From: Dryococelus australis
Taxonomy: Eukaryota; Arthropoda; Insecta; Phasmatodea; Phasmatidae
Assembly (NCBI GenBank): GCA_029891345.1
Contig: CM056994.1
Location: 56,761,251-56,825,250, forward strand
Reading direction: 5' to 3'
Length of the DNA: 64,000 nucleotides
Shown: piece after piece, positions 34,118 through 46,190 of the stretch
How the letters are laid out: each line of letters begins with the position of its first letter
Position numbering within the stretch: the first letter of the stretch is position 1
Made by a program: the position numbers and the translations under genes
Notes under the pieces: generated by a model
Database searches by the model: none
What the model was told of the DNA's origin: nothing
The model's input: only the letters and a program-made list of their open reading frames with translations

Positions 34118-34486
34118 CTTGATCGCGTCGCACATTTCGCGGTATTGTGGACCCAGTGTAATTCGAAGATACCTCGACCAGCTGCACCTTGCAAGGTCGG
34201 CTGTTGATAGAAAAAAACCTTACGTACGACAAACACTGTCTCCTGTCAGTGTTAAAGCTTCTCATTGTGGAGCACAGCTTGAGGGTAAGTGTCCCCTCCA
34301 AGTGAAGGGCTGGTTCAGTGAGCGGAGACACAGGAAAATTTCAACAGATATGGTGACGAAGCAAAGAGTGTCTAAAAAGTGTAATCTCCCATTTGAAAAG
34401 TACTGCACTCTAAGAAATTACTCTCAAAATTATTATATGAGTATATACGTAGAGTGAAAAAGTGCGAATTGTAAAGTTATTTCCCA
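34118..34486. other. unassigned sequence
   Basis: A 137-codon frame (34044-34457) starts inside the end of element A and has an open antisense partner; no domain recognised, and I do not call it a gene. Confidence 0.35.
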
Positions 34487-34488
34487 TA

Positions 34489-34912
34489 AAGACTGCTCAC
34501 TATAAAGTGAGCACTTTAGAAATGAACCTTAGAAAAAAAATCACTGCCCCTGCATATTTATATTTTAATGAACATACTGAGTGGCATTCGTCCAGTAAAG
34601 TCGGTAACAATGGATGGAAAGTAGTTCGATATATTAACGTCGAATAAAAAGTGTTAGGTAACCGTTTGTGATAACTTAAATAATTATTTCTTTCGCTTTC
34701 TGTTTTTTTAATGCATTGAAGTGTAAAAATAAGTATATCTGTAAAGTATTTACTTTCTAAATAATTTCAAAGTTTCATTTTGTCGACGCATGAATAAAGT
34801 GATAAGGTCCGTGGCAATGTTTTTTTACATAAGGAGGAAGAATACAAAACGTGTATACAAGTATATCTTAAGAAGGACTTTCAAAGGTGCTCATTTTACC
34901 GTGAACAGCCTT
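34489..34912 (+). mobile_element. MITE family I copy
   Basis: AAGACTGCTCACTATAAAGT to TTTTACCGTGAACAGCCTT with TA at both flanks (34487-34488, 34913-34914). Full family I interior. Confidence 0.9.
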
Positions 34913-34914
34913 TA

Positions 34915-35100
34915 CATTCATTCTAGCGTTCCTACGTTTGCTCAGGAAACAGTAAAATGCGTAGGAAACTCTTCAACTTTGTATATTAGCGACAGTACAC
35001 ATTCCATATTTGTAGCCAGACGTATGATAATTTTTCAACAAGATATATGGGTTAAAAACTTAAATTTCTGTTTAGGGATTTTACCAGAAATCTTTTAGAA
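34915..35100 (+). repeat. dispersed ~190-bp repeat (R190), copy
   Basis: GCGTTCCTACGTTTGCTCAG ... TTTTACCAGAAATCTTTTAG. It shares order and sequence with 42888-43075, with the inverse of 38926-39100 and with the split copy at 49765-50290 (blocks GTATAGTAGCGA, TTAAAAACTT, TTTAGGAAGTTTACCAGAAA). No coding sequence. The type of element is unknown. Confidence 0.65.
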
Positions 35101-37346
35101 TGTGCATAAGGTGGAGAGCAATAGCTGGACGGACGTTTGTACGTTGCTATACCGATGACGAGCACGAAAAAATAAAAGACGAAACTGGAAGTCATAACAT
35201 TAAGTTCTGTTAGTAATTATGGCTTAAGCTCTGATACGATTCTTACTGTCTAATACTGATTTATGAAGTTTGTAATTGTGGTCGGTGAGATAGTTATTTG
35301 CGATGGAAACCTTGTATGCAGATTCACGGCAACATTATTGTAATATTATAATGTATTATTTGTATGGTTTTATAATATCTGTGCTTTGTTCTTGTGTCTA
35401 TAATGTTTATAACTGAAATATGTAATCTTTGAGGAACTAGCGCGTCTCTAGAAATTAAGTTTCCAACTTTGTGCGACGTCCGCGTCGAACACGAATACTT
35501 GCAGTAGGCTCTACCTGGATAATGTCGGACGCGCTCTGGTTTGTCTAGCGGACAACTCAGAGCTGATACGTGAGTTCGACCGTCGGCCAGGCAGTTGCTG
35601 CGCTCAAGTCGGACGCCGTTTCGCCCGACCCGACAAACCAAAGTTAAACAAAAATCACAGGCAGCCGATTGCACTGTGAAGTTATTTGTGTATTATAGCT
35701 TTCACGCGAAGAAATTCTGCAAATAAACGTTTTCAAACAAAAACGTATAATTATATAAAGCAATAATGTATCGCATAAAATAACTTAAAAAATTTCGATA
35801 CATGACGGAGATTTTAACTCTAGAACCAAAAACTCTGCAGTCCACTGAGCCACACACAACTTACAAATGTTTTGTGTAAGGTACAATTTAGTATGTTTAG
35901 CCTGAGTGATTTTAACACGCACACATAAAAATTTTATTAATAGTATTGTGATATTTTTGCCTTCTTTTATTCTCCTAACCTTATAAGCTTGTTTAATTAC
36001 GGAAAGCACAATATTGATTATTATGCCTGTTATAGATAAATATTTAAATAATTTAATAATGTTTTAATTAGTCGCGTAAACGTCCGTTGTACATAAATGT
36101 GAAGACAGTACCTTATTTCTTATACATAAGCAGTACCGTTACTAATATAATTCTCTATACATTAATAGTCTAGTACTTATACTCAGAAACTTAAAGTAAT
36201 GCAGTGTTCAGGAAAAACAATTATATTCGTACTTTTTAGATGTACCACAAATCACCTACATATACATAATAATTGCTTGCGTTTGTAGCCCCGCCAACTG
36301 CGGAAAGTCTGCCATTTGCGAGTTGCTTTTGCCTGATATTTGCAATTTTCTGTTAGCACTTTAGGTAACGTGTGGGTATGAACTGATGCGTTCTTTCTTG
36401 AGTTCTGCTACAGAAATTTGTATGCCTTCTGATGTGTCCATAGGTATAACAGAAGGTAGCAGAAATCGGGTATCGTGTAGGGAAGGTTTGAGCAAGTGCT
36501 GCGCCCATCGGGGATATCTCTAATCTCCCTTAGGGTCTAAAGTGTAGAAGGGCTACAACGGCTTAAGGTAACTGTGTCAACATTAAGAAAATATAACACT
36601 ATTTCACAGAAACACGCCATCAAGGCTGGCAGAAGATCGTACAAAGTTTAATAGAGGCCCAAGCATTCGTTTTGTTATTATGTGAATGGCAATGGTAATT
36701 TTTTTATACATATATTCTGAACATGCCAGTTTCTTTGTAATTATATTGCGCTGGTAATAGACGCACCCCACATAAATTTGTCACGTTCACCCTTCAAGTT
36801 AACATTTTAAGTGAAGTTATACACGCTCTTCAGTAGTAACCTATTTATTAAAACTTGTTGAAAACAAATTTATTTAATGTGAATAAAAATAATTATTCTT
36901 CAATTTAAAATAAGAGTTGGCAATTGTCTTTTATGCAATTTTCTTACCAAACCAGGCCTGCTCCCACCCCTAATATAGTACTGTCCACCTCCCTTTAAGT
37001 AGCAGCTCTTTTCGTTTGAACTTATTGTATGCTGGAACTGGATTTTCTCACTCCACGAAAACTATCACGTTACTGTTATTCTGGTGTGGTGGTCTCAATA
37101 TGGTTCATACTCTGGCTCCTAGAGAGTGTTGTTTCAACCATGTCTAGCATTTGAACTTCAGAGTGGGCGTTTAAATCTTACATTGCCATTACCACCATTT
37201 GCATGTGAACCCTACAGTAAGGGTCAAAGGTAATATTTCACTTTTTTCTTGTAGAAGTATCGGTTATTAGATTGTTGTTTACTATACGTAAGTTAACCTT
37301 GTGTACGCAGTGAAAGTATCAATTACTAATATGGTGTTTTATAGTA
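35101..37346. other. unassigned AT-rich sequence
   Basis: The longest frame is minus 35324-35674 (116 codons), partly across a GC-richer patch at 35470-35640; no domain recognised. At 35820-35860 the minus strand reads GTGTGGCTCAGTGGACTGCA followed by GGTTCTAGAG, reminiscent of a decayed tRNA-derived SINE head. Nothing else supported. Confidence 0.35.
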
Positions 37347-37769
37347 AAGGCTGTTGATGATCAAGTGAGCACTTTAGAAACGAGCCTTAGAATAATGTCA
37401 CTGCCCCTGCATGCATCTATTTTAATGGGCGCATGAGTGACATTCGCCCAGTAAAGTTGGTATCAATGGATGGAAAGTAGTTCCATATCTTAAGGTCGAA
37501 TAAAAAATGTTAGGTAACCATTTGTGATAACATAAAAATAATTCTTTCACTTTATGTTTTCTTTTAATGCATCGAAGTGGAAAAATGAGCAGATTTGTAA
37601 AGTATTTACTTTCTTAATAATTTCACAGTTTCATTTGACCGAAGCATGAATTAAGTGACGAGGCCCATAGCAATGTTAATTTTACATAAGGGGGAGAAAT
37701 TCACGACGTGTGTGTAAGTATACCTTAAGCAGGGCTTTCAAAAGTGCTCGTTTTACCGTGGATAGCCTA
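37347..37769 (+). mobile_element. MITE family I copy
   Basis: AAGGCTGTTGATGATCAAGT to TTTTACCGTGGATAGCCTA with TA flanks (37345-37346 and 37770-37771). Confidence 0.9.
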
Positions 37770-38335
37770 TAGGGTCGTGTACCTTGTGTACGTATGTAAG
37801 CGTGTGTCGGTGGCCCCGCTTGTAGAAAGGTCTGAGAAGGGGTGAAAGGGGGGACTGTTGGAAAAAAGTATTGTGAGGGTTGGGGGGGGGGGGGAGAAGC
37901 GTGCAGGATAACGCTCCACCCGGCGCGTGGCGTCTAGTCGTGACACTGTGGCTCCAGCGTCGGACAATCTCGGGCTCGCGTCTGCTCATCTACCTTGCAC
38001 TCTCGGCCGGAGATCTGCTCGTCTGCCCGCGCCGCGCCAGAAACCTTCGCTTCTACGCGCGAACTCAACACCCAGCAATGAGTGAGTCAGCAGCACATCG
38101 CCACTTGCTTCGGCATTTACATCATTTATTAAGGCCCGGTGTCACCACTATATGCTAAACTTAAAAAAAAAGAATAATTTTGCTATAAAATTTTACCTAT
38201 TTGTCTTTTTCTGCAGCGCAGACCTGAAATCAGAGCTGTTAATGTAAAATGTTTTCGCTAATACTATAAAATTTAAAATACAAATACTTTAGTGCCGTTT
38301 TACGACTGCCAAACAATACGTAATAAAATTAAGTA
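37770..38335. other. CpG-rich island, unassigned
   Basis: From about 37880 to 38070 the sequence is CpG-dense with a G-run at 37880-37892. Several open frames run on both strands; none is recognised. It may be a promoter or first exon. 38160-38335 is AT-rich with nothing recognised. Confidence 0.35.
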
Positions 38336-38728
38336 AAGGCTGTCCACGATAAAGTGAGCACTTTTGAAATCAACCTTAGAAAAAATTCACTGCCCTGCCT
38401 GCATGTATTTTAACCGACGCTCTGAGTGACATGCACCCAGTAAAGTTGGTAACGATGGATGGCAAAGTAGTTCCGCATCTTAACGTCGAATAAAATGTGT
38501 TAGGTAACCATTTCTGATAACATAAATTAGTTATTTCGCTGTCTATTATTTATAATTCACCGAATTGTAAAAATGAGCATATTTGTAAAAAATTTACTTT
38601 TCTAACAATTTCATAGTTCCACTTGACCGACGCATGAATATGGTGATGAGGCCCGTGACTGTATATAATGTTCTAAGCGAATCAGTTAAATGTCAAAAGT
38701 CCTCATCACTTTAATCATGCACGGCCTA
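38336..38728 (+). mobile_element. MITE family I copy, right end eroded
   Basis: AAGGCTGTCCACGATAAAGT at the left. The interior is normal up to GAATATGGTGATGAGGCCC, then about 80 bp diverge before GCACGGCCTA and TA. Confidence 0.85.
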
Positions 38729-38870
38729 TACTTAAATATCAACACGTTAAATAGAAAGGAAAATTACTCTGGTTTCCTACCGTGTTAACTGAACAATTTA
38801 GAAAGTCCTTCTTCCCCCCCCCCCCCAATCCTGTATACGAAGATGTGCAATTAACATTGTTATGAAACTT

Positions 38871-39338
38871 AAGGCTGTGTTCACTTAATTAACCACTTTT
38901 GGAAGCACTGTTAACACACTGTAAAAAAAAAATTTTCTGGTAAACTTCTTAAACTGTAAAGGAAATTTTTAACCTGAACTTCGTATGGTAATATCATCAC
39001 ACATCAAGCTGAATATATAGGAATGTTAAGCGTCGCTACAATACCAAGTTGGGGACTTCCCTGCGCATTTGACTGTTTCCTGAGAAAATGTAGGAACGCT
39101 ACAACAAATGTAAAGGAGAAAAATTATTGCCATTCACGCTTTCTCACTAAGCATATACACTGGTATGGTAATTATCCGAATAATTTCTTAGAGTGCAATC
39201 TACTTTATTACTTATTGTGTATCCTTCCACCTTATGGGAAACTAAGTTGACCTGCTACCAACTTAACTGGAAGTGTGCCAGGGTGGGGATTGTTTTCAGA
39301 GGTTGATTTCAAAAGTGCTCGTAAACCGCGAACCTAAT
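38871..39338. mobile_element. degenerate MITE-superfamily copy enclosing an inverted R190
   Basis: Left AAGGCTGTGTTCACTTAATT, right TTTCAAAAGTGCTCGTAAAC + CGCGAACCTA. Within it, 38926-39100 matches the R190 repeat in reverse orientation (TTTTCTGGTAAACTTCTTAA ... TTTCCTGAGAAAATGTAGGA), and 39195-39260 matches family I. It looks like one element inserted in another. Confidence 0.5.
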
Positions 39339-40622
39339 TTAAAGACAAGTATCCATGCCTTAGTGTAGTGAGACTGTTAAATTATTGGTAATATTAGTGT
39401 GTTGTTATGCCATTTATTACGCTAACATATGGGCGTAAATAGAAAGAAAAATTACTCTTTTTAATAAGCCGTTAGACATTTAACTGATTTTCCTGATTCG
39501 CTTTGAACATTACTGTAAATATCTGATTTAATGTTACATTATAATAAATGCAGTTACGGGCAAGGAATTTTTTAAATGTTGATTCCAACGTTGTTCATTC
39601 AGCCGTGAATCAGCTATGTATTTATTGCAGGCCAATTAAATGTTTATACTCCGCAGCTATCAGCACGGAAATCACGTGTTAACTATATAGGGCATACCTA
39701 TGCATTGTAATTATCTCGCAAAGAATCATTATCCCTTCTCAGCCAATGGATGTTGGTCGATTTTCTTATTTTCTTCATTTCTGGATGATTCCTGACGCCG
39801 TTATATCGAGATTAGTCAAATAAAACGTCTGATAAGTCGAAACATGTTTTAGTATATCTATATGTGTACAGTTGTACGCGAAACTGCAAAACGTGTAAAA
39901 ACCCTGCTAACAAGTCTATGGTCCGTTCCGGTCAAGGTCGGTTTTTGCCATGAAAAGAAATGGATCAAGTCTACTTTAATTAATGTAACAATGAAGCTAT
40001 TGCATATATTGACGCTTAGCCACAAAGGAAATACTAAAAGCTCTGAAGGAATTTCTTACAGCGATGCCACTTTTTAAAGTTATGTTAAAGAAGAAATAGT
40101 TGCGTGTTATATTTATATATAGATTTCAAGCATTGTGATTATGCTGCTAAAAAAATTACTTTCACAATAGCAGGTTGGCGTGTTTTCACGATTACTTTAT
40201 TTTTGCAGCAAAAATAATGACAGTTTTCCAATTTAGTAATACCGCGCAAATAGCCTATTCTATAAAATCGGGGATTCAGCACACGAAATCCTACTGCGTA
40301 TGTCGTGTTTCCATTGTTCGCGGTGGTTCTAAAGGTGATATAGCGTGTAATACAGAGATGAAGATCGACTTCATAGACCATTTATCACATTGCATTCATT
40401 CTCGCCCAGAACGATGCAATTTTACGTGATCCGTTGGTTCTTGACGCTTCTCTTTCAATATATGGAGATAAACTATAAACGCAATGACTCATTCGCCAGT
40501 TTAACGCGTCCTTACATTCAGAAATGTTGTATACACCTATTCACAATTTACGACTCAAACCTGACTGAGACTTCCCAGTTGATGGCGAGCCGCTCTCATC
40601 CTCTCCTCTTTATTCACCAGAA
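39339..40622. other. unassigned AT-rich sequence
   Basis: A decayed MITE right end may lie at about 39580-39618 (TTGTTCATTCAGCCGTGAAT). No gene recognised; frames at 39862-40429 are short and overlap on both strands. Confidence 0.4.
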
Positions 40623-40871
40623 GGGGACCACGGTGGATGAGCGGTTAGCCTGCTCGACTCCCACCAAGGCGATCCGGGTTAAATACCCGGCCGGGTCACT
40701 CCGGATTTTCGCATGTGGGAATCGTGCCGGACGATGCCATTGGTCGGCGGGTTTTCTCGGAGATCTCCCGTTTCCCCCGCCCTTTCATTCCGGCGTTGCT
40801 CTATACTCGCCTCAATCACCCGCATCGGCTCTCAAGACCTCGTTGTTAAGAGCCGTCCAACTCTCTTCTTC
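40623..40871 (+). mobile_element. SINE family 1 copy (tRNA-derived)
   Basis: GGGGACCACGGTGGATGAGC + GGTTAG head with B-box-like GGGTTAAATACCC, the central CGGGTTTTCTCGGAGATCTC + CCGTTTCCCCCGCCC domain, then CTCAAGACCTCGTTGTTAAG and a TTCACTCTTCAC tail. The 97% GC-containing core blocks match the copy at 24219 closely. Confidence 0.85.
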
Positions 40872-41593
40872 ACTCTTCACCAGAAGGTATGTCTGCTGAT
40901 ATCACTCATCACGACCGCTGATTACTTGCAAGGCTCAAAAACTGTACACTCAAAGAACACGCGATATAACACAATAGTCGTCAAAACCGTTGACTAAGAA
41001 AAGGTGACGCTCTCAAAACACACAAGATGCTACGTTTGCAACCGGATGGCACCCGTCACTGCAATAGGGAAAAGCTAAAAATGTGAAACTGAACTCCTTT
41101 AAACTGGCCCACACACCGCATAGAGGAGTCGAACCTGGAGTCTGAGCAACGTAATTACATTTTACGACATGGAGGACGGCTACTTGGTATGACGCTGGTC
41201 TGCGTAACACTTTGCACGTGGGAGCCAGGACTGTGTTCTTTGGGACCAAGCCAATTTGCTGTTCCGTTGTTCCCCGCTGTTTCCAAACTGCGGCAATTGC
41301 TAGATCCTAAAATGCAGGCTGTTCGAAAAAATATGTTTATGATTTTGAGCGCGTATATTTTAGAAACATAAAAATTACTGTATATAATGTTATGTCACAC
41401 CTGATGTTTATTAAATCACTTAAACCAGTTCATTGTGTGTCCTATTCGTAGCTCGTATAATATCAAGCAAGTTCTCCAGTTCTTGCAGCACTCGATCCAG
41501 CATATCTATGTCAACTTGTGCAATATGCAGCAATTATTCGAGCACAGCGTTCTTACAGGTCTTTCACTGCTGTTCTGTACGCCGCATCTTTTA
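40872..41593. other. unassigned, with a tRNA-like remnant
   Basis: Minus strand around 41123-41140 reads CAGGTTCGACTCCTCTATGC, a good pol III B box in what may be an old SINE head. No gene recognised. Confidence 0.35.
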
Positions 41594-42010
41594 TAGGCTA
41601 TTCACGGTAAAATGAGCACTTTTGAAAGCCCTGATTAAGATCTACTTGTTTGCACGTTGTGTATTCTTCCGCCTTATGTAAACTTAACATTTACATGGGC
41701 CTCATCACTTTATTCATGCTTGGGTCAAATGAAATTGTGAAATTATTAAGAAAGTAAATGCTTTATATATCTGCTCACTTTTACACATCGATGCATTAAA
41801 AAGACAGAAACAAAAATAAATAATTTAAGTTATCAAAAATGGTTAGCTAACACTTTATTCGACGTTAATACATGGGACTACCTTCCAGCTATTATTACCA
41901 ACTTCACTAGGTGTATGTAATTCAGTGCACCCGTTAAAATATATGCAGGTAGGAGCAGTGACTTTTTCTAAGGTTGATTTCTAAAGTGCTCACTTTATCG
42001 CGAACAGCCT
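41594..42010 (-). mobile_element. MITE family I copy (reverse)
   Basis: TAGGCTATTCACGGTAAAAT to CTTTATCGCGAACAGCCTT, TA flanks (41592-41593 and 42011-42012). The interior is the reverse complement of the other family I copies. It abuts the mariner-like pseudogene. Confidence 0.9.
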
Positions 42011-42812
42011 TTACAAAAAAACACAGCAAAAAGTATAGCTTTAAGAGTTATGTCTGGTGATCTTCGTGGCCAGGTGATATGACCTAGTCTGCCAAACCAG
42101 CGATTAGGAAAACACAGCAAAAAGTATCGCTTTAAGAGTTATGTCTGGTGATCTTGGTGGCCAGGTGATATGACCTAGTCTGCCAAACCAGCGATCAGGA
42201 AAACTGCTTTTGAGACTGGCCCTAATGGTTAACGCCTAGTGGGAAGGAGCACCGCCCTTGCTGAAGTCCGATATCGGGTTGAAGGTCTTTTACCTGCGGA
42301 AGAGAAAATATTCCAACACATGCAAGTAAGCAATTGATGTTACTGAGCCTTCTGCGAAGAAAAATGGACCCCCTACATAGCAGCGAAGCAAATCGCATCA
42401 TCAGTCATTGACCTCAGGATTATCGCGCCCAACATTCACACTGACGTGGGGGTCCTTGGAACTCCGCATCCTCACATGGTGTCAGTTTACCTTTCCTGGC
42501 ATAAAGCAACATGCTTGGTGTGTGATCTTGAGGGAGTCTAGTTCTTCATAAATGCGATCTAGAATATCAGTGGCGAACGTCGTGAGTTCCTGCCTATCGT
42601 CAGGTTGAAGTAGCTGCATAAGCTACACCTTGTAGGCACGCAGCCTCAGCCTTATGTGCAGTGTCCTGTGCACAGGAGTTGTCGGTGGATGCAACTGTTT
42701 TTGAAGCATGCCGGGTGGACTTTGTGGAGCTCCTCAGAAGTGCTTGTTGCGCCCGTTCGACGTCTGTAACACTCGGGCTTGGCCGCCCGGGACTCGTCTT
42801 CTGGTCATCACT
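42011..42812 (-). pseudogene. mariner-like (IS630/Tc1/mariner) transposase pseudogene
   Basis: Read on the minus strand from 42812 down, pieces occur in transposase order: SPGRPSPSVTDVERAQQALL with RSSTKSTRHAS (helix-turn-helix region), ITHQACCFMPGKVN*HHVRM, SSKDPHVSVNVGRDNPEV, a GGPFFFAEGSVTSIAYLH-like block, and finally RWFGRLGHITWPPRSPDIT. The last block is the region holding the third catalytic acidic residue in mariner-type enzymes, and its D is kept. Stops and frameshifts are frequent. The C-terminal 92 bp are tandemly duplicated (42021-42112 and 42113-42204). 92 is not a multiple of three, so the duplication postdates loss of function or caused it. Confidence 0.75.
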
Positions 42813-42887
42813 CTAAGAAATTATTTGTAAATTTACCATATCAGTGTATACGTACAGTGACAAATCGCGAACAGTAAATGTTTCCAT

Positions 42888-43075
42888 ACGCCCATGGTAA
42901 CATTCCTACATTTGCTCAGGAAAGAGTCAAATGCGTATGGAAGTTCCTAACTTTGTATAGTAGCGATGCTAAACATTCCGATACTTTCAGCCTGACACGT
43001 CGTACTATTACCATACAGTGTATATGTTAAAAACTTCCATTACAGTTTAGGAAGTTTACCAGAAAATGTTTTACT
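42888..43075 (+). repeat. R190 repeat copy
   Basis: CATTCCTACATTTGCTCAGG ... TTTAGGAAGTTTACCAGAAA. This is the best-preserved copy of the family found at 34915, 38926 (inverse) and 49765 (split). Confidence 0.65.
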
Positions 43076-43330
43076 GTCCTGTCTCCCACGCCTTGGCAGT
43101 TGGCCGTGATGGGGATTTTCTCTCGTACCTTGTACGGAAACCACGCTGGACCTGTGTGTAGCGTTTGGTCACTATGAACCATTCCACTTACTGAGCTGAC
43201 TTTCGTAATGCTGTCATTGTCTTTCTTCACACACTTATCTACACACAGAAAAAAGGCCAGATGTCGAGTCGGGATGCCATTTACATTTGCCATGTGACGG
43301 AACCCCAAGGTTTGCCTTTACAGACTGCGC
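43076..43330 (-). other. unassigned 93-codon ORF, possible exon fragment
   Basis: The minus frame 43308-43027 reads MGFRHMANVNGIPTRHLAFF then LCVDKCVKKDNDSITKVSSV and GPAWFPYKVREKIPITANCQ. Its composition is more protein-like than most frames here, and the stretch upstream of the R190 overlap is unique in the window. I recognise no family. It may be a fragment of a host or transposon gene, or chance. Confidence 0.25.
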
Positions 43331-43997
43331 AAACAGATATTCGCCTTTATTGTTGTAATACTTGATTACTGCAAAAAGATCATTTGCGAAGTCAACTATT
43401 GAATTCTAAGTAATTTTGGATTATTCACTTAATCCAGAGTTTATAGCTACCTCAACATGATCTTCTGTTTTTGTTAATCAATTTTGAAATGAAACCACGA
43501 AGTAGGAACATGGATGTAAAGCGAGAAGGAAGGTGGAACCTACTGTATATTTCTTCCATCTTTACGCAACACAAAGATAAGGACGCTATTAATGTTCTCA
43601 TGAATATTTAAATATTTTTCCTCTCCTTTGCGCTTAAAATATTTCCTCCATTACCATTTTTAAGAAAAATACGCCCTACTGTAGAGTTTTATTTTTGTAG
43701 AAGTTCACACCTTTAATTTTATTTGTGCAATTTCTTGTTTTTGGAAGTACGGTCTTGAACCCTGCAGGTCACAGGATTTTTTTTTTTTTTTTGCAAAAGA
43801 TTTGTGTTTCACCGAGAACAAAAGATGGTCGAAGTTGTGTTTGCCACGCTCGCATTGTTACCGAAGATCATTTCTGTGCACCGTATCGGGTCACTGATTC
43901 GAAACTTGATATCAAGTAAGCACAGGATAGATATGGCGTGGTACGTCCCCGGCGCCGTGGTTATAACTGTCAGAACCACGTGGGTGAACTATGTTTA
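43331..43997. other. unassigned sequence
   Basis: T-run at 43777-43792; short open frames only. Confidence 0.4.
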
Positions 43998-44235
43998 TAG
44001 GCTGTTCGCGGTAAAGTGAGCACTTTTGAGGGCCTAGCTACTTTTTTCTTTTCAGCCATTTTTATATCCTTTTACCACCTTTTTAAATAAATATTTTCAT
44101 GTCAGTAATAAACACAGTGTGTATATTCCTCCGCACTTGGAAGTAAACATCTAGTGCTAAAATAAAACCTATTTATTGACTACTATTCCAATTGAGAGGG
44201 CTTTCAAAAGTACTCTCTTTACCGTGAATAGCTTA
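43998..44235 (+). mobile_element. MITE family II copy
   Basis: TAGGCTGTTCGCGGTAAAGT to CTTTACCGTGAATAGCTTA with TA flanks (43996-43997 and 44236-44237). 238 bp. Confidence 0.9.
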
Positions 44236-44980
44236 TAGCACATTGTTTACATCAACACGTGCTTTAAGATAGGAGAGTGGCTTACGGTACAGCGCCCGTC
44301 TGACCAACATGCAGAACTAAATAAAAAAATTATAAAGTGGTACACTCTACCAAAAGTGTCAGAAAAGTACAATTTATAATGCAAAGGGAACACTAATGCA
44401 TAATATAATTTGTAACACTTTGAAATATTTACTGAATCTATTTTAATAATAAAAATAATAAGAAACAAGTGTCTATTTTAATAAATATTTAACTGTATTT
44501 CGATTCTGGGTGCTTAAGAAAGTAAATTTTGCGAGGAAGCCTTCGTCAAGCAAGAATATCATAATGTAACAAGCCGCCATGTGCGTATGCGAGTTCGTGA
44601 GGGATGGTGGACTTAATCAAAATAGACAGTGTTATAAAAATACACGGAGCTAATGTTTACAACATGAAATTGCCTGTATCCACTATTTCACTTATTATCC
44701 TAACAGTGAGCGGCAATATTCAGTGCCAATCTTAACCCTGATTAAAGTGCAAAAATGTAAATTGCCATTAATGAACACCATTGAAAATGTTTGCCACTCA
44801 CGCGTCCGTTAGTCTCTCTACTCGCGATGTTCACAAACTACATGCACTCGCTCGTCACTGCAGTCGTTTGTCTCGCTTCGACGGTACTCACACGTGGCGC
44901 TAGTTGCCGTCCATGACTCCGAACACAGGAGCGCGTCGCGGCTTGTGTAACTCAGCCGGCCTGGCCACAAAGGCTCTTCA
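44236..44980. other. unassigned; CpG-richer from about 44800
   Basis: AT-rich up to 44790, then a CpG-richer stretch with repeated CTCGTC/CGTCGC motifs leading into the palindrome cluster. No coding sequence recognised. Confidence 0.35.
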
Positions 44981-45608
44981 CACTACCGTCTCGTTGATAG
45001 TAAACTGCCATAGTTTCTATCGCGAGAGCTACTCTCGCATTACTATAAACTGCACGTCTGTTACTATCGCCGTATAAACTGCACGTCTGTTACCGTCGCG
45101 ATGGCACTATCGCGATATCAGCTCGAGCTAGATAGTTTACAGTAACTGTCGTGACATAACATGAAACTATCGTGTAAATCTCACTGTGTAGCATCACTAC
45201 CGTGATAGTGGGAGTCACAAATTGGTACATGTGTTTAATTTGACTGTAACATTTCAGAATGATTTTGTTTCTGTTAAATCTTCCTCGGTATGGCAGGACT
45301 TATATTATCATATAGGTATGAAACGACAGTATTTACAGCTTATTTATGTTCATATAACGAACTACTGAAACAGTATAATTTTTCATGTCATTAAATCCCT
45401 GTCACGATATTTAACTAAACCAACACACATAAAACTCTTGGCAAAAGGATATAAAAGTAGGGCCTATTAAAGTATTTACACAATTTGTTGGGTATGTTCC
45501 TTTTGAGGTTAACTATCACAGCATGTTTTGATAGCGTGTGTAAATAGGTACTACCGTGAATGTTAACTCTCAGACACTATCGTGATAGCTTCTATCATGA
45601 TAGTTACT
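44981..45608. repeat. cluster of CTATCGYGATAG-type palindromes
   Basis: Copies and near-copies of a 12-bp palindrome crowd both ends of this stretch: CTATCGCGAGAG (45018), ACTATCGCCGTAT (45063), TATCGCGATA (45108-45117), AAACTATCGTGTAA, ACTACCGTGATAGT (45197), CTATCGTGATAG (45577-45588) and CTATCATGATAG (45592-45603). A 19-bp direct repeat TATAAACTGCACGTCTGTTA occurs at 45043 and 45073. The arrangement suggests multiple binding sites or the repeated ends of a transposon. Confidence 0.6.
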
Positions 45609-45609
45609 A

Positions 45610-46034
45610 TAGGCTGTTCACGGTAAAATGAGCACTTTTGAAAGTCTTGATAAAAATCTACTTGTATGCACATTGTGTATCCTTCCACCTAATGTAAAAT
45701 TAACTTTTCCATGGACCTCATCGCTTTATCCATGCGTCGGTCAAGTGAAACTCTGACATTACTAAGTAAAAATTGTACAAATCTGCTCATTTTTACACTT
45801 CGATGTATTAAAAAAAATACAGAAAACGAGAGAAATAATTTAAGTTATCACAAATGGTTACCTAACACTTTTTGTTCGACGTTAATGTATGGAACTACTT
45901 TCTCCTCCATAGTTACCAACTTTAATGGACACATGCCACTTATTGCTCCCGTTAAAATATATGCAGGTAGGGGCAGTGACTTTTTTTTTCATAAGGTTGA
46001 TTTCAAAAGGGCTCACTTCATCGTGAACAGCCTT
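45610..46034 (-). mobile_element. MITE family I copy (reverse)
   Basis: TAGGCTGTTCACGGTAAAAT to CTTCATCGTGAACAGCCTT with TA flanks (45608-45609 and 46035-46036). Frames across it are not real. Confidence 0.9.
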
Positions 46035-46190
46035 TATCATCGTGTCAACGAGGCTTAACGTGTGTCGTGCAATGGTGACGGGGGAGAGAGGGCGAAGACC
46101 AGAAATTCGCGCGGCGACTATCCCCAAGACATCCAATCCTGCAAGGATGGTGGTAGTGGCGTGCGTCAATCACCCGCCGCGGCCCGCTTG

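Noticed and set aside
40623-40871. Possible functional tRNA at the SINE head
   Set aside because: The B box is degenerate and the head continues directly into the SINE core; no closed acceptor stem.
45711-46058. 115-codon ORF and the 95-codon antisense ORF
   Set aside because: Both fall within a family I MITE and share its sequence with other non-coding copies.
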